Below, one piece after another: positions 1-8,469 of a stretch of 64,000 bases of DNA (positions are counted from its first letter, which is position 1; every line of letters begins with the position of its first letter). Origin of the DNA: Saccharothrix saharensis (GTDB lineage: Bacteria > Actinomycetota > Actinomycetes > Mycobacteriales > Pseudonocardiaceae); the NCBI RefSeq assembly GCF_006716745.1, contig NZ_VFPP01000001.1:62001-126000 (forward strand), read 5' to 3'. A program made the translations under genes and the position numbers. The notes beneath the pieces are model-generated. The model was not told the origin of the DNA. It was given only the letters and a program-made list of their open reading frames with translations, and ran no database searches.

Positions 1-2271
1 CACCACCGCCGCGTCAGGGCGAGGCGGCACCGGTTCGCGCTGCTGACCGCGCTGGCGCTGATCGCCTCGGTCACGGCCGTGGTCGCGTTCCGGCAGGGCG
101 ACGCGGCGCGGGAGGCGCGCGACGCCGCCGTGGAGCACCGCGACACCGCCGTCTACAACCAGGTCACCGCCGAAGCCGACCACGTCGGCTACACCGACGC
201 CTCGCTGGCCGTGCAGCTCGACCTGGCCGCCTACCGGATGCGCCGGTCGCCCGACCAGGCCACCAAGCTGCTCGCCGCCGCGAACACCGTGCTGGCCACG
301 TCGTTGCCCGCGGGCACGGACAACGTGCGCGCCGTGGCGTTCAGCCCCGACGGGCAGCTCATGGCCACCGGTGCGGAGAACCGCGAGGTGCGGCTGTGGC
401 GCGTCGCCGACCCGGCCCGCCCGACGCCACTGGGCCCGACGCTGACCGACCTGACCGGCGTGGTCGTCTCGCTCGCGTTCAGCCCGGACGGGAAGGTGCT
501 GGCGGGCACCGGCAACGGCGCGACGCAGCTGTGGAGCCTCGCCGACCCCGCCCGTCCCGTCGCGCTGGGCCGGATGGCCGGCCACATCAGCACGGTCTCG
601 TCGGTGGCCTTCAGCCCGGACGGCCGCACGGCCGCCACCTCGGGCGAGGACAGCACGGTCCGGCTGTGGGACGTGACCGACCCCGCCGCGCCCACCGCGA
701 TCGGCGCGCCGTTGACCGGCCACACCGACAGCGTCTTCGAAGCGGTGTTCAGCCCCGACGGCCGGACGCTGGCCAGCGTGGACAACGACAACCACCTGCT
801 GCTGTGGAACGTCGCCGACCCGGCGCGGCCCACGTCGCTCGCCGCACCCGGGGACGGCCACACCGGACCGGTCCTGTCCGTCGCGTTCAGCCCGGACGGG
901 CGCACGCTCGCCACGGGCAGCCAGGACCGCACGGTGCGGCTGTGGAACGTGGCCGACCCGGCGAAGCCCGCGCAGCTCGGCCAGCTCACCGGCCACACCA
1001 GCTACATCTGGTCGCTCGCGTTCAGCCCGGACGGCCGGACCCTGGCCAGCGCCGGCTACGACCACAAGGCGCTGCTGTGGAACGTGGCCGACCCGGCGCA
1101 CCCGGCACCGCTGGGCTGGTCGCTCACCGGCCACACCGGTCCGGTGACGGCGGTGGCGTTCCGGCCGGACGGGCACACGCTGGCCACCGGCAGCCATGAC
1201 CGGACCGTGCGGCTGTGGGACGTCCCGCGCACCCTCCTCGCCGGGCACACCGGCAGCGTGGAGGCGGTGGCGCTCAGCCGTGGCGGCCGCACCCTCGCGA
1301 CCACCGGCGTCGACCGCACCGTCCGGCTCTGGGACACCTCCGACCCGGCCGCGCCGGAAGCGCTCGGCACGCCGCTGACCGGGTTCGGCGAGTCCGTGAC
1401 GTCGCTGGCGTTCAGCCCGGACGGGCGCACCCTGGCCGCCGGGAGCAAGGACCACGTCGTGCGGCTGTGGGACGTGGCCGACCCGGCGAAGCCCGCGCCG
1501 CTCGGGCAGCTCACCGGGCACACCGGGTACGTGTGGACGGTGGCGTTCAGCCCGGACGGACGGGTGCTGGCCAGCGGCGGCGACGAGGGCGTGGTGCGGC
1601 TGTGGGACGTGGCGACCCCCGCCCGGGCGACCCAGGTCTCGGTGCTCACCGTCAGCGCGGGCTACCGCCTCGCGTCGCTGGCGTTCAGCCCCGACGGGCA
1701 GGTGCTGGCCACCGGTGGCAGCGACAACGCGGTGCGGCTGTGGAACCTGACCAACCTGCCGCCCACACCCTGGGGCACCACGCTCACCGGGCACTCCGGT
1801 CCGGTGTGGTCGGTGGCGTTCAGCCCGGACGGCCGCACCGCGGCGAGCGCGGCCGAGGACGGCGCGGTCCGGCTGTGGGACGTCGGCGACCCGGACGACT
1901 TCAAGGAGGCGGCTCCGGCTCTCGGCGCGCACACCGACAACGCGTACGCGGTCGCGTTCAGCCCCGACGGGCGCACCCTCGCCAGCGCCGGGAAGGACCG
2001 CGTCCTGCGGTTCTGGGACGTCACGGACAAGGCGGAGCCGAGGGCGGTCGGCCCCGCCGTGCCCGGTCACACCGACGCGGTGAACGCGGTGGCGTTCAGC
2101 CCGGACGGGCGATTCCTCGTCACCGGCAGCAGCGACCGGACCGCGAAGCTCTGGCCGCTCGACGTCGACCGGGTGATCGAGCGGATCTGCGCGGCGTCAC
2201 GCAACGTGCTGACGGCCGCGCAGTGGGAGAAGCACGTGGGGCAACCGGACTTCGCGCCACCCTGCCCGTGA
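1..2271 (+). CDS. WD40 repeat protein, C-terminal part (5' end outside window)
   Basis: The frame is open from the first base, so the gene starts upstream; the GTG at 79 is internal. The first visible residues form a basic stretch followed by one hydrophobic helix (about residues 12-30), then a linker and 14 WD40 repeats. I counted 14 copies of the F-S-P-D-G type strand, some degenerate (FRPDG, LSRGG), enough for two seven-bladed propellers. The tail (WPLDVDRVIERIC...W..) is the ending typical of actinomycete nSTAND1-NTPase/WD40 proteins. In that family an N-terminal effector or DNA-binding domain and a STAND NTPase precede the helix, and the propellers act as the sensing or scaffolding end. 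The effector is not visible, so its role cannot be named. Confidence 0.9.
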   Translation, partial: HHRRVRARRHRFALLTALALIASVTAVVAFRQGDAAREARDAAVEHRDTAVYNQVTAEADHVGYTDASLAVQLDLAAYRMRRSPDQATKLLAAANTVLATSLPAGTDNVRAVAFSPDGQLMATGAENREVRLWRVADPARPTPLGPTLTDLTGVVVSLAFSPDGKVLAGTGNGATQLWSLADPARPVALGRMAGHISTVSSVAFSPDGRTAATSGEDSTVRLWDVTDPAAPTAIGAPLTGHTDSVFEAVFSPDGRTLASVDNDNHLLLWNVADPARPTSLAAPGDGHTGPVLSVAFSPDGRTLATGSQDRTVRLWNVADPAKPAQLGQLTGHTSYIWSLAFSPDGRTLASAGYDHKALLWNVADPAHPAPLGWSLTGHTGPVTAVAFRPDGHTLATGSHDRTVRLWDVPRTLLAGHTGSVEAVALSRGGRTLATTGVDRTVRLWDTSDPAAPEALGTPLTGFGESVTSLAFSPDGRTLAAGSKDHVVRLWDVADPAKPAPLGQLTGHTGYVWTVAFSPDGRVLASGGDEGVVRLWDVATPARATQVSVLTVSAGYRLASLAFSPDGQVLATGGSDNAVRLWNLTNLPPTPWGTTLTGHSGPVWSVAFSPDGRTAASAAEDGAVRLWDVGDPDDFKEAAPALGAHTDNAYAVAFSPDGRTLASAGKDRVLRFWDVTDKAEPRAVGPAVPGHTDAVNAVAFSPDGRFLVTGSSDRTAKLWPLDVDRVIERICAASRNVLTAAQWEKHVGQPDFAPPCP

Positions 2272-2347
2272 CCCGGACCGGTGATCGCGCGTCGCACGTT
2301 CCCACCGAGTTCACGTCGCGGAAACCACCGGCGCCGCCGCGCGGACC

Positions 2348-2353
2348 TACAGT
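2348..2353 (+). promoter_or_regulatory. Candidate -10 (TACAGT) for the GH92 gene
   Basis: TACAGT sits just before the GH92 frame becomes protein-like. A transcript would start near 2360, almost exactly at the possible non-standard starts ATC 2360 and CTG 2363, as in the leaderless transcripts common in actinobacteria. No convincing -35 was seen. Confidence 0.35.
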
Positions 2354-2362
2354 CGCGCCATC

Positions 2363-4627
2363 CTGGACGAGATTGATCCCTTCATCGGCACGGCGGCGAC
2401 CTCCCTGCCCAGGGCGCAGGGTCTCGCCGCCACCTGGTGGTGGCCGAAAGCGCAGATCGGCAACACCCACCCGGGCGCGACCTCGCCGCTCGGCATGGTG
2501 TCCGCCTGCGCCTACTCCGGCGCCTACCCGACGGGCTACGGCCGGTACACGAAGAACACCGAGGGCCTGCCGGAGGAGATGTTCGACGGGCCGCGGGCGT
2601 CCGGGTTCACCCACTTCCAGCAGTCCGGCACCGGCGCGATCCGCAAGTACTACAACTACGTCCGGGTGACCCCGATGGTGCAGCCGCTGGACGCGCTCGG
2701 CCAGTCCTGGCCGCTGCACGACGAGGTCGCCCGGGCCGGCTACTACGCGGCCACGCTCGACACCGGTGTCCGGTGCGAGATCACCGTCGGCGCGAAGGTC
2801 GCGGTCCACCGGTACACGTTCCCCGAGCACCGCAACGCGCGCATCGTGGTCGACCTGTCGTGCGGCGGCCTGGCCATCGACCACGGCCGAACGGTTCCGC
2901 TGCGCGCGCACGTCGAGAGCCTCGGCCACGGTCGGGCGCAGGGCACGGTGGTGGTGGAGGGCGTGCCGCTGTCGGTGCACGTCGAGGTCGACTCGCCGGG
3001 CTGGCGGCAGATGCTGTGGCACGACCGGCGGCTGATCGAGGGCGGCACGCGGCTCGACTTCGACCGGATCCGGCAGACCACGCTGCGCCCGTTCGGGCTG
3101 CTGTTCCTCGGGCCGACCGGCGCCGGGCAGACCGTCGAGGTGCGGATCGGCTTCTCCCTGCGCGGCTGCGAGCAGGCCCGGGACAACCTGCACCGCGAGT
3201 GCGGGCCGCACCCGCCCGCGTTCGACGCCACCCGGGAGCGCACCGCGGACCGGTGGCGCGACCACGTCGGCCGCGTCGAGGTCGAGGGCGGCACGCCGGC
3301 CAGGCGGCAGGTGTTCGCCACCGCCCTGTACCACTCGCTCATCAAGCCGTGCTTCGCCGACGACGAGAGCCCGTTCTGGCCGCAGTCCGGGCCGTTCGCG
3401 TTCGACGTCTGCACGATGTGGGACATCTACAAGACCCAGGTGCCGCTGCTGGCGGCGATCGTGCCGGACCGGGCGGTGGACCTGCTGGAGTCGCTGGTCC
3501 GGGTGTGCGAGGAGGAGGGCAACTTCCCGATCGGCTACCGCATGGCCCGGGGCGCGGACCGGTTCTTCCGGCAGGCCAGCGCCCTGGTGCACACCGCGTT
3601 GGCCGACGCGCACGCGCTGGGGCTCGGCGACCTGGACTGGAACTGGGCGCTGGTGCACATGGAAGCAGACCTGCGCCGGCTCTACGGCGAGGACTTCTAC
3701 GAGCACGGCGTCGTGCACCCGATCTCGCACACCCTGGACCTGGCCTACGCCTACCACTGCACGGCGGGCGTGGCGCGGGCGCTGGGCGACGGCCGCCTCG
3801 CCGACGACCTCGCCGCGCGCAGCCTGCTGTGGACCAACGCGTTCGACCCGGCCACGGGCCTGCTGCGCGACTCGTCGTTCTACGAGGGCGGCAAGTGGAA
3901 CTACTCGTTCCGGTTGCTGCACGACATGGCCGGGCGGATCGCGCTGGCGGGCGGCGACGAGCCGTTCGTGGCGATGCTGGACGCGTTCTTCGGCTTCGGC
4001 GCGCCGCCGGTGGTGCAGCCCGGCCGGCGGCCCGACCCGGTGGAGATGGCGGTCGGCTACTCGCTCAACCGGTTCGAGGGCCTCAACAACGAGCCGGACA
4101 TGGAAGCGCCCTGGTCCTACCACTACGCGGGCCGGCCCGACCGCACGGCCGAGGTCGTGCACGCGGCGTTGACCTGGCAGTTCGGCACCGGTCCCGGCGG
4201 GCTGCCGGGCAACGACGACTCCGGCGGCCTCAGCTCCTGGTACGTGTGGGCGTCGCTCGGGCTGTTCCCGGTCGCCGGCCAGAACCTGTTCCTGGTCAAC
4301 GCGCCCGCGTTCGAACGCGCCACCCTGCACGTCGGCGACCGGGAGTTCGTCGTGGAGACCACGGGGCACCGGGAGACGCCGATCGGCTCCGACGGTCCCG
4401 ACCGCGTGCCACCGCGGCAGTACGTGCGGTCCGCCCGGCTCAACGGGCGACCGCTGGACGTGGCGCACCTGCGGGCCGCGGACGTCCACGCGGGCGGCCG
4501 GCTGCACCTCGACCTCGGCCCGGAACCGTCGGCGTGGGGCCGCCGGGTCCGGCCGCCGTCCCTGTCCGATCCCGCACGCCCCGACCCCGCACCGCCCCAC
4601 CCCTTCGCACCGGGAGCCCGCACATGA
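2363..4627 (+). CDS. GH92 family glycosidase (alpha-mannosidase-type)
   Basis: Family 92 enzymes are calcium-dependent exo-acting alpha-mannosidases. Family motifs are clear: E-I-D-P-F-I-G-T at the N-terminus (2369-2392), G-N-T-H-P-G-A, N-N-E-P with the catalytic-region Glu (around 4090), Y-H-Y-A-G-R-P and G-N-D-D-S-G-G...W-Y-V (around 4210-4245). No signal peptide is seen, so it is probably cytoplasmic. The start is odd. The first in-frame ATG (2495) would delete the conserved N-terminus, and back to the in-frame TGA at 2282 there is no ATG, GTG or TTG. I give CTG 2363 as a working start; ATC 2360 and ATT 2372 are alternatives. The stop overlaps the glycosyltransferase start (ATGA), so the two are translationally coupled. 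Confidence 0.9.
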   Translation: MDEIDPFIGTAATSLPRAQGLAATWWWPKAQIGNTHPGATSPLGMVSACAYSGAYPTGYGRYTKNTEGLPEEMFDGPRASGFTHFQQSGTGAIRKYYNYVRVTPMVQPLDALGQSWPLHDEVARAGYYAATLDTGVRCEITVGAKVAVHRYTFPEHRNARIVVDLSCGGLAIDHGRTVPLRAHVESLGHGRAQGTVVVEGVPLSVHVEVDSPGWRQMLWHDRRLIEGGTRLDFDRIRQTTLRPFGLLFLGPTGAGQTVEVRIGFSLRGCEQARDNLHRECGPHPPAFDATRERTADRWRDHVGRVEVEGGTPARRQVFATALYHSLIKPCFADDESPFWPQSGPFAFDVCTMWDIYKTQVPLLAAIVPDRAVDLLESLVRVCEEEGNFPIGYRMARGADRFFRQASALVHTALADAHALGLGDLDWNWALVHMEADLRRLYGEDFYEHGVVHPISHTLDLAYAYHCTAGVARALGDGRLADDLAARSLLWTNAFDPATGLLRDSSFYEGGKWNYSFRLLHDMAGRIALAGGDEPFVAMLDAFFGFGAPPVVQPGRRPDPVEMAVGYSLNRFEGLNNEPDMEAPWSYHYAGRPDRTAEVVHAALTWQFGTGPGGLPGNDDSGGLSSWYVWASLGLFPVAGQNLFLVNAPAFERATLHVGDREFVVETTGHRETPIGSDGPDRVPPRQYVRSARLNGRPLDVAHLRAADVHAGGRLHLDLGPEPSAWGRRVRPPSLSDPARPDPAPPHPFAPGART

Positions 4628-5895
4628 GCAGGCCGAACCGCCGCCTCGTCATAGTGGTCCGCGCCGATCCGGTGATCTGCGGCCACTCCGGCGAGGCCCG
4701 CAACCTCGCCGAGGTCGCCTTGACCCGCGGCTTCGACGACGTGCGGCTGCTGACCTGGCCGATACCGGCGCTCCAGGCCGCGGGGCTGCCGCTCAAGCCC
4801 CTGGACCGCATCACGCCCTACAGCGCGGGCATCACCGTGGAACGGCCGGAGCCGGTCGGCGACTACCGGGTGCCCGACGGCCGGTACCTGGCCGGGCTCA
4901 CCGGCCGGCTGGTCGAGCTGCTCGCCGAACCGGTGCCGACCACGTGCCTGTCGATGTACCTCGTGCCGCACACGGCGGTCGTGGGCGAGGCCGTGGCGGC
5001 GGCGCGGGCGGCCGGGTTCGGGCCCGAGGTGCGCACCATCGCCAAGGCGGTCGGCTCCGACGTCACCAACGTGATCCGCTCGTGCCTGCGTGACGGGCGA
5101 TTCGGGGCGGCGGTGGCGCTGTTCACCACGTTCCTGGCCAACGACCAGGTCATCGCGGTGTCGGAGTACACCCGGCAGGAGATCATCGCCGCCGCCGAGG
5201 CCGTCGACGCCCACTGCGGCACGCGGCTGGCCGAGGAGTGCCGGGCGCGGGTCGCGGTGAGCTACCCGCCGATCGACACGTCCGCCTACCTGGACCTCGA
5301 CCCCGCGCGGGTCGACGCCGCCCTGGCGCGCCGCGGCCTCGACCGCGACGGTTACGTGCTGTTCCTGTCCCGGGTGGCCCGCGCCAAGGGCGTGCACGAC
5401 CTGGTGGCGGCGTTCGCCCGGTCGCGGTCGCGGTCGCGGTCGCGGGTCAAGCTGGTGATCGCCGGGAGCGGTCCGGCGCTGGCCGAGGTGCGGGCGCTCA
5501 CCCGTGACGACGACCGGGTGGTGCTGCTGTCCGATGTGGCCGACGACGAGAAACCGCTGCTGATGCGCGGCTGCGCCGCCTACGCGCTGCCGACCAAGCC
5601 GGAGCCGGACTTCGTGGAGACGTTCGGCATCGCGTTGACCGAGAAGATGCTGGCGGGCGGCGGTCCGGTGATCACGACGACCACCGGCGGCACGGGGGAG
5701 GCGGTCGGCGGCACGGCCATCACCGTGCCCGCCGGCGACGTCACCGCGATCGCCGCGGCGATCGACCGCGCGGTGCTGGAGATGTCGGCCGAGGAGCGCC
5801 GGTCGCTGGCGGACCGGGCGCGGGCGCACGCCCTGTCGTTCGACCGGGTGCGGGTGTTCGACGACCTGTTCGCCACCGCGCCCGTCACGGGCTGA
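4624..5895 (+). CDS. GT4-family glycosyltransferase
   Basis: A 423-aa GT-B fold glycosyltransferase. The C-terminal half carries the GT4 signature: F-L-S-R-V-A-R-A-K-G near residue 245, I-A-G-S-G, and the E-x7-E nucleotide-sugar motif with E332 and E340 (VETFGIALTE). GT4 enzymes are retaining and often use GDP-mannose, UDP-glucose or similar; the donor here is unknown. No signal or membrane segment is seen. Its ATG overlaps the GH92 stop, so one transcript would make a mannosidase-type hydrolase and a transferase, perhaps turning over the same glycan. A hexanucleotide repeat at 5419-5442 inserts R-S-R-S-R-S-R-S before the strand leading into the nucleotide-binding half. Confidence 0.92.
   Translation: MSRPNRRLVIVVRADPVICGHSGEARNLAEVALTRGFDDVRLLTWPIPALQAAGLPLKPLDRITPYSAGITVERPEPVGDYRVPDGRYLAGLTGRLVELLAEPVPTTCLSMYLVPHTAVVGEAVAAARAAGFGPEVRTIAKAVGSDVTNVIRSCLRDGRFGAAVALFTTFLANDQVIAVSEYTRQEIIAAAEAVDAHCGTRLAEECRARVAVSYPPIDTSAYLDLDPARVDAALARRGLDRDGYVLFLSRVARAKGVHDLVAAFARSRSRSRSRVKLVIAGSGPALAEVRALTRDDDRVVLLSDVADDEKPLLMRGCAAYALPTKPEPDFVETFGIALTEKMLAGGGPVITTTTGGTGEAVGGTAITVPAGDVTAIAAAIDRAVLEMSAEERRSLADRARAHALSFDRVRVFDDLFATAPVTG
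5419..5442 (+). repeat. Hexanucleotide repeat (cggtcg)x4 inside the GT4 gene
   Basis: Four perfect tandem copies of cggtcg encode alternating Arg-Ser. Any change in copy number is in frame, so it would alter loop length and not truncate the protein. Confidence 0.9.
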
Positions 5896-5942
5896 ACGGG
5901 GAAGAGGGTCGACGGCGTGCGTTTGAACCGGCGGTGCGGGGC

Positions 5943-5948
5943 TACACC
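5943..5948 (+). promoter_or_regulatory. Candidate -10 (TACACC) of the DUF1360 gene
   Basis: TACACC ends 6 nt before the ATG at 5955, the spacing expected for a leaderless mRNA. A TTGAAC at 5923-5928 is only 14 nt upstream, too close for a standard -35, so only the -10 is proposed. Confidence 0.35.
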
Positions 5949-5954
5949 TGAGCC

Positions 5955-6467
5955 ATGCCGATCACCGACGCCTTCCGGCGGGTCAGCGCCGCCTACTCCG
6001 CCGGCGAGCAGCGTCCCCTGCGGGGTTACCTGGCCACCCTCTGCTCGTACAGCGCGCTCGTCGTCGGGGCCACCGCGATCGGCCGACGGCTCGGCGTGCG
6101 GCTGCCCGAACGGGTCGCCGTCCACGACGTCGCGCTCCTGTCACTGGCCACGCACAAGGCCAGCCGCCTGCTGACGAAAGGCGCGGTGACCAGCGTGCTG
6201 CGCGCGCCGCTCACCCGGTTCGACGGGCCGGCGGGCGCGGCGGAGGTGAACGAGTCGGTGCGCGGCGAGGGCGTGCGGCACGCCGCCGGCGAGCTGGTGA
6301 CCTGCCCGTTCTGCTCCGGGGTGTGGATCGCCAGCGCGCTCACCGCCGGGATGGTGTTCGCGCCGCGGGCCACCCGACTGGTCGCCACGACGTTGTCCGC
6401 GGTCGCGGTGTCGGACTGGCTGCACGTCGTCGACAGCAAGCTCAAGGACACCGCGGCCGAGGGCTGA
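5955..6467 (+). CDS. DUF1360 membrane protein
   Basis: A 170-aa protein with the DUF1360 signature C-P-F-C-S-G-V-W at about residues 115-122 and hydrophobic segments around residues 28-45 and 120-160, so probably an inner-membrane protein. In Bacillus a member of the family is linked to sporulation; no biochemical role is known to me. The conserved C-x2-C could bind metal or form a disulfide, which is inference. No Shine-Dalgarno sequence is obvious; a -10-like TACACC lies just upstream, so the mRNA may be leaderless. Confidence 0.88.
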   Translation: MPITDAFRRVSAAYSAGEQRPLRGYLATLCSYSALVVGATAIGRRLGVRLPERVAVHDVALLSLATHKASRLLTKGAVTSVLRAPLTRFDGPAGAAEVNESVRGEGVRHAAGELVTCPFCSGVWIASALTAGMVFAPRATRLVATTLSAVAVSDWLHVVDSKLKDTAAEG

Positions 6468-6570
6468 CCGCCGTGATCGCGCAATGCGGGGGAGGCGTCG
6501 AGCCGTCGTCGTTAGTCTGATCATCTGCGACTACGGCGGGGGTGGCGGCATTCAAGGCGACGGTGTCGGT

Positions 6571-7938
6571 GTGGTGGCCGAGGGGGACGGTCCGGGTGGG
6601 GCCGGGACGTCGACGGCGCGGCGGGCGCGTGAGGTGTTGGCCATCGGGCCGTTCCGACGGCTCTGGGGTGTCACGTTCCTGTGCAGCGTGGGCGACTGGC
6701 TGTCGCTGCTGGCGCTGACCGGGCTGGTCACGAAGCTGGCCGCCGGGTACGGCTGGGAGGGGTTCGCGCTCAGCGCGGTCGTGCTGACCCAGCTGCTGCC
6801 GGGGGTGCTGTTCGCGCCGCTGGGCGGCGTGCTGGCGGACCGGTTCGACCGGCGCAAGGTGATGGTGGTGTGCGACCTGGCGCGCGGCGGGCTGTTCCTG
6901 TCGATCGCGCTGGTCGGCACGGCGTGGTGGCTGTTCGCGGCGAACTTCCTGGTCGGCTGCTGCGCGATGCTGTGGATCCCGGCCAAGGACTCGGCGGTGC
7001 CGAACCTGCTGCGCCGGCCCGACCAGGTCGACACGGCCAACCAGCTCGGCCTGGTGATGACCTACGGCATCGCCACGGTCAGCGGGTTCGGCCTGTACTC
7101 GCTCATCGCGGGCGTCCCGGGCTACCTCGGCGTGCGCGACGGCGACCTGGAGTTCCGGATCGCGATCATCGCGGTCGTCGCCAACGGCCTGCTCTACCTC
7201 TCGTCCGCGGTGCTGATCGCGTCGCGGATCCCCGAGCTGTCCGGTCGGACCGCGCGACGGGAAGCACCCGGCGGCCCGGGTTTCGCGGTGATGATGCGCG
7301 ACGGCCTGCGACACGCGTGGCGGACACCGCTGCTGCGCGGCCTCGTGATCGGCATGACCGGCGCGTTCGCCGCCGCGGGCGGGGTGATCGGCAGCGCCCG
7401 CCTCTACGCCACGAGCCTCGGCGGCGGCGAGAGCGCCTACGCCACCCTGTTCATCGCCGTGTTCCTCGGCTTGGCGGCGGGCATGGCGACCGCGCCGAAG
7501 CTCTCCCGGACGCTGACCTACACCCGGCTGTTCGGCGTCACGATCGTGGGCGCGGGTTTGGGCCTGGCCGTCGTGTCGGTCGCGCCGCACCTGTGGTTCG
7601 CGCTCGTCGCGGTCGCCGTGGTGGGCGGGTGCGCGGGCGTCGCGTTCCTCACCGGGCTGACCATCATCGGCACGCGGGTCGAGGACGCGATGCGCGGCCG
7701 GATGGTCGCGCTGGTCCAGTCGCTGATGAAGGTCGTGCTCGGCCTGTCGACCGTGCTCGGCCCGCTGCTGGTGACTGTGGTGGGCCCGACGGTCGTGACC
7801 GTCTTCGACCGCTCGTTCGACGTGGACGCCACGCGCCCGGTGCTGCTGGGCGCGGGCGTGCTCGCGGCCGCCGTCGGTCTGGTGTCCTACCGGCAGATGG
7901 ACGAGCGCGCGCTTCAGTCCTCTTCGGAAGGACGGTGA
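6571..7938 (+). CDS. MFS transporter (EntS-type exporter)
   Basis: A major facilitator superfamily protein of about 455 aa with roughly 12 hydrophobic segments. The loop after the second helix reads G-G-V-L-A-D-R-F-D-R-R-K, the MFS motif A. The order of helices and the opening (I-G-P-F-R-R-L-W) resemble the MFS_3/enterobactin-exporter group, which moves siderophores or drugs outward. The substrate is unknown. The frame is open back to ATG 6484, but residues encoded by 6484-6570 are Gly-rich and unlike the family, so I prefer GTG 6571 (6574 also possible). The 3' end overlaps the remnant oxidoreductase on the other strand by about 25 nt. Confidence 0.9.
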   Translation: MVAEGDGPGGAGTSTARRAREVLAIGPFRRLWGVTFLCSVGDWLSLLALTGLVTKLAAGYGWEGFALSAVVLTQLLPGVLFAPLGGVLADRFDRRKVMVVCDLARGGLFLSIALVGTAWWLFAANFLVGCCAMLWIPAKDSAVPNLLRRPDQVDTANQLGLVMTYGIATVSGFGLYSLIAGVPGYLGVRDGDLEFRIAIIAVVANGLLYLSSAVLIASRIPELSGRTARREAPGGPGFAVMMRDGLRHAWRTPLLRGLVIGMTGAFAAAGGVIGSARLYATSLGGGESAYATLFIAVFLGLAAGMATAPKLSRTLTYTRLFGVTIVGAGLGLAVVSVAPHLWFALVAVAVVGGCAGVAFLTGLTIIGTRVEDAMRGRMVALVQSLMKVVLGLSTVLGPLLVTVVGPTVVTVFDRSFDVDATRPVLLGAGVLAAAVGLVSYRQMDERALQSSSEGR

Positions 7939-8402
7939 GGTGGCGGGGCGACGGCCCGCGACTCCGCCTCGGTCAGCGGCACGTCGGTGGTCGGCGGCCG
8001 GCCCGGACCGGGCACCGCGCGTGGTGACAGCACGAGCGTCCACAGCGGCTCGGACAGGGTGCAGGCGTCGATCCGGGCCCGCGTGACGACCGGGCGGCGG
8101 GCGGCGGCGAGCACGAGCCAGTCGAAGTAGCGTTCCCGGAGAGCGGCGACCCGGCCGTGCCGGGGTAGCGCAGGTCCTGGGCGACGGCCAGGTGCCACGG
8201 GTCGTCGCCCAGGCGCGCGAACCGCCGGCGGAGCCACCTGGCCGCGCCGTCGCCGAGCCCGTGGCGGGCCACGCCATCCCGCAACGCCACCGCCTGCCGT
8301 GCCGCGACCGTCATGCCGTGCCCGTGCGGCGGGTTGAACGCGCGGGCGGCGTCGCCCATCGGCCGGTGAGCGCACGATCACCCCGGAAAACACGTCGACC
8401 AC
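7914..8402 (-). pseudogene. Truncated, frameshifted FAD-dependent monooxygenase
   Basis: On the minus strand 8357-8170 encodes G-D-A-A-R-A-F-N-P-P-H-G-H-G-M-T, the flavin-binding GD motif of PHBH-type monooxygenases, and continues through D-L-R-Y-P-G-T. The sensible sequence then jumps to another minus frame (R-E-R-Y-F-D-W-L-V-L-A-A-A..., about 8130-7914), which carries the expected C-terminal tail to a TGA at 7914. Upstream of the GD motif the frame meets a stop after seven codons, and the Rossmann N-terminal two thirds of the enzyme is absent. So this is a decaying C-terminal fragment with at least one frameshift and a lost 5' part, lying between the MFS and stress-protein genes. Confidence 0.75.
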
Positions 8403-8469
8403 GTGTCGGGTCCGCCCGGCTCGGCTACCCCGGTGGCGTCGGGATCACGCCGAGTGCCGGAGGTGGGCG

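Noticed and set aside
301-2160. Tandem DNA repeats or CRISPR-like array
   Set aside because: The periodicity (~130-150 bp) follows WD40 repeats in one reading frame, with coding-type variation and no identical spaced repeats.
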